From: Treponema sp. UBA4326
GTDB taxonomy: Bacteria; Spirochaetota; Spirochaetia; Treponematales; Treponemataceae
Length of the DNA: 24,053 nt
Direction: 5' to 3'
Assembly: GCA_002393835.1 (NCBI GenBank)
Contig: DGTW01000123.1
Span: 1-24,053, forward strand
Under the pieces are notes generated by a model, which was not told where the DNA came from, did no database searches, and saw only the letters and a program-made list of their open reading frames with translations. This document shows positions 15,648-23,526 of this stretch, piece after piece. Position 1 is the first letter of the stretch. Each line of letters begins with the position of its first letter. Made by a program: the position numbers and the translations under genes.

Positions 15648-16235
15648 TCAATTTTCAATTTTAACGGCACCCTGCCTGACGATTTTCAAATTTCCGCTTT
15701 CATCAATAGAAACAATCGTCGAAGGCAAGCCGCCTTTTTTGTCTCCGTCATCCACTAGCAGCTCGACTTCCTTTCCGAATTCTTTTTTTATCTGCTGAAT
15801 GTTATCAAGGACCGGAGAGCCGCTTCTGTTTGCGCTGGTGGAATAAATCGGAGCTCCGCAAAGGGAAATGACTTTTCTCAGCCATTCGTCGCCCGGACAG
15901 CGGAAGGCAGTGGTCTCAAAGTTACCGTCCTCAGCGAAAGTGTGCACTATAATGGTAAGAGGTCCAGGCCATTTTTCCAAAAGGAAAGTCGGAATGACAT
16001 CCCGGGTGTATTTTTTTATGTCATCAGGTTTTGCCAAGAGCTGAATGAGATTTTTACCCTCATCCCGCCTTTTTATGGCACAAATTTTCTCATAAGTATG
16101 AAATGAATAGTGCCTTCCGTCAACGATTCCTGAAAAACCATAAACCGTATCCGTAGGAAGAATGACGATTTTACCCCTTCTCAAATAATCCGCTGCTATT
16201 TGGGCAGACACTTCATCACACTTGCGGCAAATCAT
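15648..16235 (-). CDS. tsaC: Threonylcarbamoyl-AMP synthase (TsaC/YrdC family)
   Basis: TsaC makes threonylcarbamoyl-AMP from threonine, bicarbonate and ATP, the first step of the t6A37 modification of ANN-reading tRNAs. The 195-residue product has the usual length for the short TsaC form without a Sua5 C-terminal domain. Readable family segments are GKIVILPTDTVYGFSG (about 21-36), the basic substrate-binding KRRDEGKNLIQLL (about 54-66), WPGPLTIIV (about 89-97), FRCPGDEWL (about 112-120) and STSANRSG (about 132-139). Its start overlaps the upstream division-protein gene by 20 bases. It converges with the exported-protein gene across 17 bases. Confidence 0.94.
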   Translation of the reverse strand: MICRKCDEVSAQIAADYLRRGKIVILPTDTVYGFSGIVDGRHYSFHTYEKICAIKRRDEGKNLIQLLAKPDDIKKYTRDVIPTFLLEKWPGPLTIIVHTFAEDGNFETTAFRCPGDEWLRKVISLCGAPIYSTSANRSGSPVLDNIQQIKKEFGKEVELLVDDGDKKGGLPSTIVSIDESGNLKIVRQGAVKIEN

Positions 16236-16713
16236 AGACCGGAATCCCCTTTATCTTAACTTTTGTTTTCGTACCGATTTGCTCCCTCGCCCTGTATTCC
16301 TTGACCATGAGATATAGATAAGTCACGAAAAACATAAGCAAACCCGCCAGCTTACAGAACCACTCAGGCAGGGAATATGGCTCCAGCGATTTTATCGGAG
16401 TTCCTGTCTCAAAGTGATATTCGTCCATAGAAATAAGCCCGTTTATTTTAACGACTTTCTCACCGTCACGAACATATCCCATTTTTCTGGCGAATCCGGC
16501 GATTACATCAGGATCCTTTTCCAGGGCCGTATATTCCAGAGAGAGGCTGTCATTAATTTTCTGAATTTCGTCCGCACGGGCACTTAGGATTCTCTTCTGC
16601 TCGCGAAGCTGTCCATCCGCCCAAATTCCATCCCTTCCGCATGTAAAAGAGACGAGGACGTATATGGCAGTTCCTGCAAGGGCGGCTACGAGAACCCTGA
16701 ACATTTTTGTCAT
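16216..16713 (-). CDS. FtsB/DivIC-like septum formation protein with a second membrane span
   Basis: FtsB/DivIC proteins are small single-span coiled-coil members of the divisome. The 165-residue product has an N-terminal span (about residues 6-25) and a coiled coil (about 35-65, LREQKRILSARADEIQKINDS). The family-typical end block follows: ALEKDPDVIAGFARKMGYVRDGEKVVKI (about 63-90). Unlike ordinary FtsB (about 100 residues) it continues with a second hydrophobic span (about 122-140, LAGLLMFFVTYLYLMV) and a basic tail. A weak AAAAGG stands before the ATG. Division role is inferred from the coiled-coil/KMGY block only. Confidence 0.72.
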   Translation of the reverse strand: MTKMFRVLVAALAGTAIYVLVSFTCGRDGIWADGQLREQKRILSARADEIQKINDSLSLEYTALEKDPDVIAGFARKMGYVRDGEKVVKINGLISMDEYHFETGTPIKSLEPYSLPEWFCKLAGLLMFFVTYLYLMVKEYRAREQIGTKTKVKIKGIPVYDLPQV

Positions 16714-16855
16714 AGCCTTTTGAATATCGGCTTAAAGGCAAAATTTCTAAAATGTTTTTATAATGAAAAAATAATTGGACTTTTCTTCTAGAGTTATGAT
16801 AAAATATACCGATATAGAAGCAAAGACTTTTAAAATGCTTTTAAGGGGAACGAAT
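16714..16855. other. Divergent intergenic region before the acidic-protein operon
   Basis: This 142-base AT-rich gap lies between the ftsB-like gene (minus) and the large acidic-protein gene (plus). Plus strand: a perfect TATAAT is at 16759-16764, but without a convincing -35 box. Minus strand: GCCGATAT at 16724-16731 resembles a sigma28 -10 element (seven of eight), with only a poor TAAA core at the right distance. I cannot fix either promoter. Confidence 0.35.
16843..16849 (+). promoter_or_regulatory. Ribosome binding site deciding the acidic-protein start
   Basis: AAGGGGA lies six bases before the ATG at 16856. This picks that codon over an in-frame TTG at 16775, which has no such site and would add 27 residues of non-conserved character. 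Confidence 0.8.
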
Positions 16856-19621
16856 ATGAGTGATTCAGATAAAACAAACGAACTTGATAATTACGGCGTT
16901 TGGGTCAAAAAGCCGCCTCGCACCGTTTCATCTGAAATTGAAGAAGGAGCCACTGAACTCCAGAGCGATATAAATAACGATTTACCGGATTTCGGAGACA
17001 TTGACATCGTTGACAATTCAGCCTTTGATTCTGGCGAAACCGCCCTCTCGCAGGATGAGCTTGCCAATATTGCAGGCATGGGAGAAAGCAGCCCGGCAGA
17101 AGCTGCCTCAGGCGAAACTGAAGAAATATCCCTCGACGAATTCATTGAGGGCGGTGTCTTTGAGGGAGACGAAGGAAATGCAGCCCCAGCTCCATCCCCA
17201 GAAAGCAGTGAGGAAGCTCCAGCCACAGAAACTGTAGCGGCCGATGACTTCATGGAAGCAAGCGACATCACGGTTTCCGATGCTCCAAGCGTATCGGATG
17301 CCCCGTCTTTCATCGATGACGGTCCCCTCGACATTGACCTTTCATTTGACGATACAGGCTCAAGCCCGGCTAGTCAGGCCTCATCTCCTGCAGCAAGCGA
17401 GTCCATACCAGGTTCCGAAGAAGTTGACCTCAGCGATTTTGGCGTTGACTTCGGAGAAGATTCATCGTCTTCTTCAGAATCAAGCGTATCCAGCGACGGA
17501 ACAGAAAGCGTTGATTTGAGCGACTTCGGCGTAGATTTCAGCGATTCAGCAGATTCTCAGGCAGCCAGTCCCGTACAGGAAGAAGCTGCCCCTGAACCAA
17601 AAATCAATGAAGACGGAACTGAAGAAATCAGCCTTGAATCATTCGGCTTTGACATTAATGCAGAAGAGTCTAGCGGCGAAGAAGAAAAGCCAGCCCCTCA
17701 GGAAGAGGCAGAAGAAGCAGCTCCTTCACTTGGAGAAGAAAGTCCTGCAATTTCCGATGAGGCAGAAGGCATTGGCCTCATGTCAGACGACGATGTCGGA
17801 GACGTTTCTATAGAAACAGAAGAGGCGAAGGAAGAAGCTGCCACCGCCACTCCTCAGCCCTACCCTGAACAGGATGATGATGATTTCGATTTGGATTCAA
17901 TCATGGATTCAATCGAAGACGAAAACGGTAACACAACATCATTGGTAGATACTCCTGCTCCAGCCGAAGAAAGTCAGGACATCAGCGTCGTTGATATGGA
18001 CGAGCCTGTCTTTGAAGAAACGGCCGTAGACATTCCTGCAAACGAAGAAGAAGCATTTGAAATTCCAGAAGCTGAGTCATACGCAGAAGAAAGCAGCTCA
18101 GACTTTGCAAGTCCAGACGAAAACTCTGCGGAAATCGTCGATGACATCTCATTTGATGAAGCAGAAGACGAGGATATTCCAATTGACATGCCAGAAATTG
18201 ACGAAGCCGACAGCGAAGTCCAGCAGGAAATTGAAGAGCCTTCAGCAGAAGCAGACATTTTCGAGTCCGTTCCAGAGCCAGATTTGTCTTCAATTCCAGC
18301 CGAAGAGCCTCTTTCAGAAGACCTCAGCGAGCCAATTGCTACAGAAGAGACTTTTGAAGAAAATGCTCCTGCCGTCGAAGAGAAAGCTCCAGCCATTGAG
18401 GAAGAAGCTCCAGCCGTCGAGCAGGAAGCCGTAAAAAAGGACGAGGAAATCAACGCTGCGACAAACAGCATTCTCAGCCAGATTGCTTCCGAGCTTTCAT
18501 CACTCAGAAACGAAATTTCAAATCTTAAAAGCGAATTTGAAGAGCTTAAGAGTAAGGAAAGCCTTGCCCCAGCCAGCACTTCCGAAGACGCTCCCATCGA
18601 GGAAAGTGAGCAAACCGAGTCAAACGGCGGCTTCTTCGGCGACGGTGATGACGACGATACGATTGCCCTCTCACTTGATGAAATGGACAACATTCTCAAT
18701 ACGGCTGAAATGGTCGAAGGTCAAGCTCCACTTCAGTCCGAAGAAGGCAGCGTAGACGAGGCTATCGTTGAGAACACGATTGAAGCCCAGGACGAAAGCG
18801 CTGACACAATTATCGAAGAAGAGAGCGTAACAGAAGAAAACGCTCAGGACACAGTTAGCGAAGAAGAAAGCTCCCTTGATTTCTCAAATGAAAGCATCGA
18901 AGAGCCAGTTCTCGATGACATCGATACAAATATTGCTGATGAGGAAGAAGAACTTCCAGAAGAAATTCTCGTTCCCAAAGCAGATGACATTCTTGTTGAG
19001 TCAAGCCAGGAAAACCTGATTGACGAAGAGCCAATCGAAGAAGCTACTGTCGAGGAAACTCTTGCGGAAGAAGTCCCAGTTGAAGAAGCGGCTATCGAAG
19101 AGGCTCCTGTCGAAGAAATTGTTGAAGAAGCAGCAATCGAAGAAGCTCCTGTCGAAGAAACTCTTGCTGAAGCAGGCAGCGAAAGCGACACAAATCTTCT
19201 TGATGAGCCTTTCGTATTCGATGATGCAGAAGCCACAGAAAGCACTGCTGAAGTAACAGAAGAGGCAGAGACAAAGAACTTTGAAGAGGCTTTTGCGGAT
19301 ATCGCAGAAGAAAATGAGCCTGCAACAGAAGAAATCGAGGAAGAAAAAGAAGAAGGCAGCGTATCAATCACGGCTGGTGAGTTGAACGAGCTTCTTTCTT
19401 CTGAGGCAGCCCTTCAGGAAAGCCGCAAAAACGAGGAAGAAGAAGAGGAAACACAAGTTCAGTCATCAATTCCTGGCGACCTGCAGAAAGAAATCAAATC
19501 AGTCCTCTCATATATGGATCAGCTTTTGGAGAATCTCCCCGAAGAAAAAATTGCTGAATTCGCACAGTCAGAGCAGTTTGAGACATACAAAAAGCTGTTC
19601 AAGGAACTGGGACTTAACTAA
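16856..19621 (+). CDS. Large, very acidic repeat protein with FliM-like short motifs
   Basis: Function unknown. The 921-residue product (start MSDSDKTNELDNYGVWVKKPP) is dominated by Glu, Asp, Ser and Ala, and is probably disordered over most of its length. No signal peptide or membrane span is seen, so it should be cytoplasmic. Ordered-looking parts are a conserved-looking N-terminus, a predicted coiled coil (about residues 535-570, ILSQIASELSSLRNEISNLK) and a helical C-terminus (about 870-921). Internal motifs: VDLSDFGVDF-type units at about 188-199, 217-228 and 256-267, with a partial one at 89-96; EEAPVEE-type units at about 725-775. Three segments resemble the FliM/FliY N-terminal motif: ALSQDELANIA (63-73), ALSLDEMDNIL (604-614), SITAGELNELL (837-847). 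It is first in a five-gene coupled operon; its stop overlaps the next ATG (TAATG). Confidence 0.85.
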   Translation: MSDSDKTNELDNYGVWVKKPPRTVSSEIEEGATELQSDINNDLPDFGDIDIVDNSAFDSGETALSQDELANIAGMGESSPAEAASGETEEISLDEFIEGGVFEGDEGNAAPAPSPESSEEAPATETVAADDFMEASDITVSDAPSVSDAPSFIDDGPLDIDLSFDDTGSSPASQASSPAASESIPGSEEVDLSDFGVDFGEDSSSSSESSVSSDGTESVDLSDFGVDFSDSADSQAASPVQEEAAPEPKINEDGTEEISLESFGFDINAEESSGEEEKPAPQEEAEEAAPSLGEESPAISDEAEGIGLMSDDDVGDVSIETEEAKEEAATATPQPYPEQDDDDFDLDSIMDSIEDENGNTTSLVDTPAPAEESQDISVVDMDEPVFEETAVDIPANEEEAFEIPEAESYAEESSSDFASPDENSAEIVDDISFDEAEDEDIPIDMPEIDEADSEVQQEIEEPSAEADIFESVPEPDLSSIPAEEPLSEDLSEPIATEETFEENAPAVEEKAPAIEEEAPAVEQEAVKKDEEINAATNSILSQIASELSSLRNEISNLKSEFEELKSKESLAPASTSEDAPIEESEQTESNGGFFGDGDDDDTIALSLDEMDNILNTAEMVEGQAPLQSEEGSVDEAIVENTIEAQDESADTIIEEESVTEENAQDTVSEEESSLDFSNESIEEPVLDDIDTNIADEEEELPEEILVPKADDILVESSQENLIDEEPIEEATVEETLAEEVPVEEAAIEEAPVEEIVEEAAIEEAPVEETLAEAGSESDTNLLDEPFVFDDAEATESTAEVTEEAETKNFEEAFADIAEENEPATEEIEEEKEEGSVSITAGELNELLSSEAALQESRKNEEEEEETQVQSSIPGDLQKEIKSVLSYMDQLLENLPEEKIAEFAQSEQFETYKKLFKELGLN
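17417..17656 (+). repeat. Three degenerate 12-residue repeats (VDLSDFGVDF type)
   Basis: Bases 17417-17452, 17504-17539 and 17621-17656 encode EEVDLSDFGVDF, ESVDLSDFGVDF and EEISLESFGFDI. A shorter relative, EEISLDEF, is at 17120-17143. The copies differ at the DNA level in synonymous positions, so the peptide seems to be kept by selection rather than by recent duplication. They are separated by Ser/Asp/Glu-rich spacers. Confidence 0.75.
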
Positions 19622-20508
19622 TGGAAATGGCAACTACTGAAAAAAGGGGACTTTTGCAGAAAGCTCAAAGCGTTCTTGCAGATGTCACCCCTTCGTTTGA
19701 AAAATGGACAAAAAGATCGGGCTTCATAAGGGCAGCCATTCTCACGCCTTGCTCAACGGCTGAGGGGAAATTCTACTACACGACAGATGCCGTTGGTTTT
19801 TCAGCAAGGGAAATAGCCCTGCTCACCGAAACGGAGGAATTCTGGCTTGGAACCCTCTCAAAGGCATTTGAATGGCAGTGTTTTTCCCGAGATTTCAACG
19901 AGTTGGATAAATTCGACGGGCTTTTTGAAGACGAAATTTTAAGTCAGATTAATAAAATATTCTTCCTGCCCTTCAGAAACAAAGAAAGACCAATGATTTT
20001 TGTTCTCCTGGAGCTTGAAGAAGACCCTGATTTGATTTTGCCGCCAGCTTCTGAAGTTTCCGTAACTCTGAAAAATATCGTTGAATTCAAAAACCAAACG
20101 AAGAAAATCATTGCAAAACTTCAGAAAAATATTGAGACAGGTCTTGGAATCTCAGAAAGCAGGCTTTACATGCTGTCATTGAAGGTCTGTATTGAAGAAG
20201 AGCTTTCATCAGTAGAACTTCCTGGCGACGAGCTAAAGGCTTTGGTCACTCGCTCAATAACAGAAATAGCACAGACAAGCATTGCCCCTCTTTTCAGGGC
20301 GCCAAACTGTTCGCAGACAGGCTCAATGGGCGAAATCAAGGTCGTTCTTTTTGCAAAAGACGAAGAGGACGAACAATTGCTGGCCTACCATGTTGCCCGT
20401 ACCTTGATTGGCTTGTTCGGCACAAAGGCTACGAAGCAAGTTCTCTTGCTTTCCGCCGGCCTTTGCCCAAATGCAAAGGGGACACTTGAATTCCTCTGCA
20501 AGTGCTAG
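19621..20508 (+). CDS. Unknown cytoplasmic protein with a degenerate GGDEF-like C-terminal region
   Basis: Not recognised as a named family. The 295-residue product has no signal peptide or membrane span. Residues about 30-140 look like a small mixed sensor-type fold (alternating strands and helices, GAF-like at best). Residues about 165-295 have the order of elements of a GGDEF domain: a long helix (LVTRSITEIAQTSIAPLF), the hairpin GSMGEIKVVLFAKDEEDEQL where GGDEF would be SMGEI (235-239), a helix (LAYHVARTLIGLFG) and a final strand LLLSAGLCPNAKG like the usual 'vTvSiGva' end. Catalytic residues are mostly missing, so cyclase activity is not expected. The start codon overlaps the acidic gene's stop; a second ATG two codons later is possible. 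Confidence 0.7.
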   Translation: MEMATTEKRGLLQKAQSVLADVTPSFEKWTKRSGFIRAAILTPCSTAEGKFYYTTDAVGFSAREIALLTETEEFWLGTLSKAFEWQCFSRDFNELDKFDGLFEDEILSQINKIFFLPFRNKERPMIFVLLELEEDPDLILPPASEVSVTLKNIVEFKNQTKKIIAKLQKNIETGLGISESRLYMLSLKVCIEEELSSVELPGDELKALVTRSITEIAQTSIAPLFRAPNCSQTGSMGEIKVVLFAKDEEDEQLLAYHVARTLIGLFGTKATKQVLLLSAGLCPNAKGTLEFLCKC

Positions 20509-20516
20509 CTTAAGCC

Positions 20517-22031
20517 ATGGATTATGAAATCATCTTTGAATCGAGCAGGTCTGGAGAAATGACATGCTCCTTCAAAGGAAAATATCTTCACTCAAAATAC
20601 AATCCTTTAGTTGAGGGAGAAAGGTTTGCCCAAACTGTCGAGGCAGATTTTTCCCCTCTATGTCTTTTTATATTGGAGCCAGCCCTATCCTACTGTGCTG
20701 ATGCGATAAAAAAAAAGTTCCCAAACGCATTGATTTGCGCCATAAGATTTTCAAGTGCCTTCGTAAAATCTGACAGCCAATGGCATAAAGTTTTTTACCT
20801 CGATCAGGCGAATTTTTCAATTCCTCTTTCTGAAATTTTATTCGAGACTCTTGGAGAAGAAAAACTTATTTCAAGTCTGGCCTTCAGCTGGCCTCCTTCA
20901 CAAAATGCCTTTCCTGAGCAAACTGTCAGATGCTGGGAAGAAATCAAAAAGGCAATTTTAAAAGCCCGGGATGTAATGGGGACAAGGGCCTATTTTTCGG
21001 AGCGCTGGCTTAAAAACTCACTAATATTCGCCTCAAACATAAAAAGACCTGTCATTGCGGAAAAAGGAAACCTTCCCCTTATTATCGCAGCCTCAGGTCC
21101 AAGCCTTTTAAGTTCCCTTCCCTTTCTCAAAAAATACCGGGATTACTTTTTTCTGATAGCCGTCTCATCAGCCTTAATGCCCCTTCAGAAAAACGGAATA
21201 AGGGCAGACATGGTAATTTCATCTGATGGGGGCTACTGGGCAAAAAGACACATCGATTTCTCAGGTCAGGACTCCACTATCTTTGCCCTAGAAGCAGAAA
21301 GTGCGGTTCCAAAAAAAATATTTGAAAATAACAAGATTATTCCCCTTGTTTATGATGACGGACTCGAAAAAGACTTCCTTGATGCAATAGGCTGCCCCTA
21401 CATGCTTTCTGAGCGTAATGGAACCGTCGCTGGAACGGCACTTTGTTTTGCTCACACGCTTACAGACGGCAATATCTATCTCTGTGGCCTGGATCAGGCT
21501 CCCTCCCCGGCATTTCAGCACACGCAGCCTAATGCCCTGGAAAACGGAAACTCAAAAAATGATTCAAGGCTAAGGAATTGTGAAACAAGAATCACAAAAT
21601 CCCGCTTTTCCTCAGAAAAAAGTCTTGAAATCTACAGGAACTGGTTCATAACAAATTCAGCATATTTTTCAAAAAGAGTCAGCAGATTGTCGGATAACTT
21701 CAAATATGATTTTCCCCTGGGAAACATCAGCGAAAAAAACTGGAATGATTTTGAGAAAACTGAACTTGTCAAAAAAAAGAATGATTGCACAAAAAAAATC
21801 AGCTTTTCTGGAGAAAAAAACATCATCACGAGAGGGGAAAGAAAAAAAATCCTTGAAGAAAGCCTTCTGCAACTTTCTAAAAGCAGTAAATTTATAGAGG
21901 AAGTCTTTCCAATGGACGCAATTCTCATCAAAAGAGAGCTTTCCGGCGACAAGAAAAAAATTCTTGAAGAAAAACTCCATGAAAAAATCGCTCTTCTGCT
22001 AAAAAAATGCGGGAGGCTAATCAGGGGATAA
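20517..22031 (+). CDS. DUF115/Maf-like protein, divergent copy
   Basis: DUF115 (MptE-like/Maf) proteins include motility accessory factors needed for flagellin glycosylation in other bacteria. The 504-residue product has the family's N-terminal KYLHSKYNPLVEGERFA segment (about 23-39), the core IIAASGPSLLSS (about 188-199) with ADMVISSDGG (about 236-245), and a later RNGTVAGTALCFAHTL block with GLDQAP (about 302-330). The C-terminal 130 residues are lysine/glutamate-rich and helical. Compared with the next gene, the 'GLAGGYHVEKL' part is eroded here (ILEPALSYCADAI), so this may be a non-catalytic or specialised partner. It starts eight bases after the previous stop, without a clear ribosome binding site. 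Confidence 0.82.
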   Translation: MDYEIIFESSRSGEMTCSFKGKYLHSKYNPLVEGERFAQTVEADFSPLCLFILEPALSYCADAIKKKFPNALICAIRFSSAFVKSDSQWHKVFYLDQANFSIPLSEILFETLGEEKLISSLAFSWPPSQNAFPEQTVRCWEEIKKAILKARDVMGTRAYFSERWLKNSLIFASNIKRPVIAEKGNLPLIIAASGPSLLSSLPFLKKYRDYFFLIAVSSALMPLQKNGIRADMVISSDGGYWAKRHIDFSGQDSTIFALEAESAVPKKIFENNKIIPLVYDDGLEKDFLDAIGCPYMLSERNGTVAGTALCFAHTLTDGNIYLCGLDQAPSPAFQHTQPNALENGNSKNDSRLRNCETRITKSRFSSEKSLEIYRNWFITNSAYFSKRVSRLSDNFKYDFPLGNISEKNWNDFEKTELVKKKNDCTKKISFSGEKNIITRGERKKILEESLLQLSKSSKFIEEVFPMDAILIKRELSGDKKKILEEKLHEKIALLLKKCGRLIRG

Positions 22032-22032
22032 A

Positions 22033-23526
22033 ATGGCTGAATATTCATATTCATCGATAACTGAATCAAAAGACGGAAAACTAATCCCCTTGTGCTATTC
22101 AGACCAGGGAAGGGAAATACTCCTGCACTCAAAATACAATCCTGAGAGGGAAGCGGAAGCCTTCGCAGCCCAGACCAATGCTGACTGCTTCTTTTTTGTA
22201 GTTCTCGGTCTTGCTGGCGGCTATCATGTGGAAAAACTCATAGAAAAATGTCCGAAAGCAAAAATTCTTGTCATTGAGAAGGCAAAGGCTGACATCACTT
22301 TTCTTTCCAGAATTCCCTGCGTGCAAAAACTGATGACAGACAAGAGGGTAATTTTCTCGGACATAGACAGCCTGGAAACAACACTGCTCTCTTCTTACAA
22401 GCCGGCCCTTCACGGAAACCTTACTATTCTCGCCCTCCGGCAGTGGGAAAATATTTTCAAGGGAAGCTCTGACTTATGCAGGGAAAAAATCAATGCAGCC
22501 TTAAAGCTCCTGGCCGCCGATTTTTCTGTCCAAAGCCATTTCGGAAAAATATGGCAGAAAAATATACTGACAAATCTTTCTCTTGCAGAAAAAACCCTTG
22601 ATTTCTGGGAATACAGGGAGAGACTTAAAAAAGAGGCCTGTGAAAAGTCCAATAAAATCGACAGGACAGCCGCAATAATCGCCGCAGGCCCCAGTCTGGA
22701 TGAGAGCATCAAAAAACTGAAAGCCGAAAGAGAAAAATATTTCATAATAGCCACAGACACGGCATTTTCATCACTTTCAAAGGCCGGGATAAAAAGTGAT
22801 GCCGTCGTCTCCATTGACGGCCAGATGGTCTCTCACGAGCATTACATGGGAAAGCTTTCAGGCGACACGCTCTTTGTCTTTGATTTGGCCGCCAACCCAA
22901 GTGCCATAAGGAAGGTCTTGGACTTTTCCGAAAATGTGCTCCTGGCAGAGAGCGGACACCCCCTGGCACAATACGCCTCCCTTTTTACGGGAAAAAGAGC
23001 CTTTCTTCATCTAGACGCGGGAAGCGGTACCGTGACTATAGCCGCCGCAAGTCTTGCCAAAAAGCTTGGCTTTGAAAAGACAGACTTCTTCGGAGCAGAC
23101 TTCGCATATCTTGAAGGCCGCCCCTATGCCCGGGGAACTTATCTTGAAAATAAATTTCACTCTTCTTCAAACAGGTTTTCAAGTGCCGAAGAAAAATATA
23201 CCGCCATCATGTTCAGAAGCCCCACGATAAAAGTCCGTGAGGGAATAATAAGCACGGAAATTCTCTCGGCCTACAAAAAATCGCTGAAAGACTTTATGTC
23301 CCGGAAAAAAGAAGAAAAGGAGACAGCAGAAGAGCACGGCAAGTTCTGCCTCAAAGATTTTAAATCACGCTATTGTAAGGATTTAAAATCATGTTTCAGA
23401 AGTGAAAGCGATTATGACGAAAACTCAAACGCCTTTATGACTCTGATTCCGCTGTGCGCAAAGCTGGGAAATGGCTCGGCTTTTCTTGCATACCTTAAAA
23501 CATTAAGTTATACTGAAAGGGTATGA
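22033..23526 (+). CDS. DUF115/Maf-like protein, canonical copy
   Basis: Second, more canonical member of the tandem pair, 497 residues. It keeps the N-terminal ILLHSKYNPEREAEAFA (about 33-49), the glycine-rich GLAGGYHVEKLIEKCPKAK (about 58-76), the core AAIIAAGPSLDESIKKL (about 215-231), then SDAVVSIDGQ (about 255-264), and the late block AGSGTVTIAAASLAKKLGF with FFGADFAYLEGRPYARGTY (about 333-374). This is the domain order of Maf flagellin glycosyltransferase-like proteins. AGGGGATAAA gives a strong ribosome binding site. The stop overlaps the next gene by four bases (ATGA). The acceptor and sugar are unknown; a flagellin target is inferred from family and genome context. Confidence 0.86.
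   Translation: MAEYSYSSITESKDGKLIPLCYSDQGREILLHSKYNPEREAEAFAAQTNADCFFFVVLGLAGGYHVEKLIEKCPKAKILVIEKAKADITFLSRIPCVQKLMTDKRVIFSDIDSLETTLLSSYKPALHGNLTILALRQWENIFKGSSDLCREKINAALKLLAADFSVQSHFGKIWQKNILTNLSLAEKTLDFWEYRERLKKEACEKSNKIDRTAAIIAAGPSLDESIKKLKAEREKYFIIATDTAFSSLSKAGIKSDAVVSIDGQMVSHEHYMGKLSGDTLFVFDLAANPSAIRKVLDFSENVLLAESGHPLAQYASLFTGKRAFLHLDAGSGTVTIAAASLAKKLGFEKTDFFGADFAYLEGRPYARGTYLENKFHSSSNRFSSAEEKYTAIMFRSPTIKVREGIISTEILSAYKKSLKDFMSRKKEEKETAEEHGKFCLKDFKSRYCKDLKSCFRSESDYDENSNAFMTLIPLCAKLGNGSAFLAYLKTLSYTERV

Noticed and set aside
16775..16855. Longer start (TTG at 16775) for the acidic protein
   Set aside because: No ribosome binding site at the TTG, whereas AAGGGGA stands six bases before ATG 16856.
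17974..18699. Serine-rich open frame of about 240 codons opposite the acidic gene
   Set aside because: GAA/GAG-rich genes automatically give TTC/CTC-rich open antisense frames; there is no start signal and no domain.
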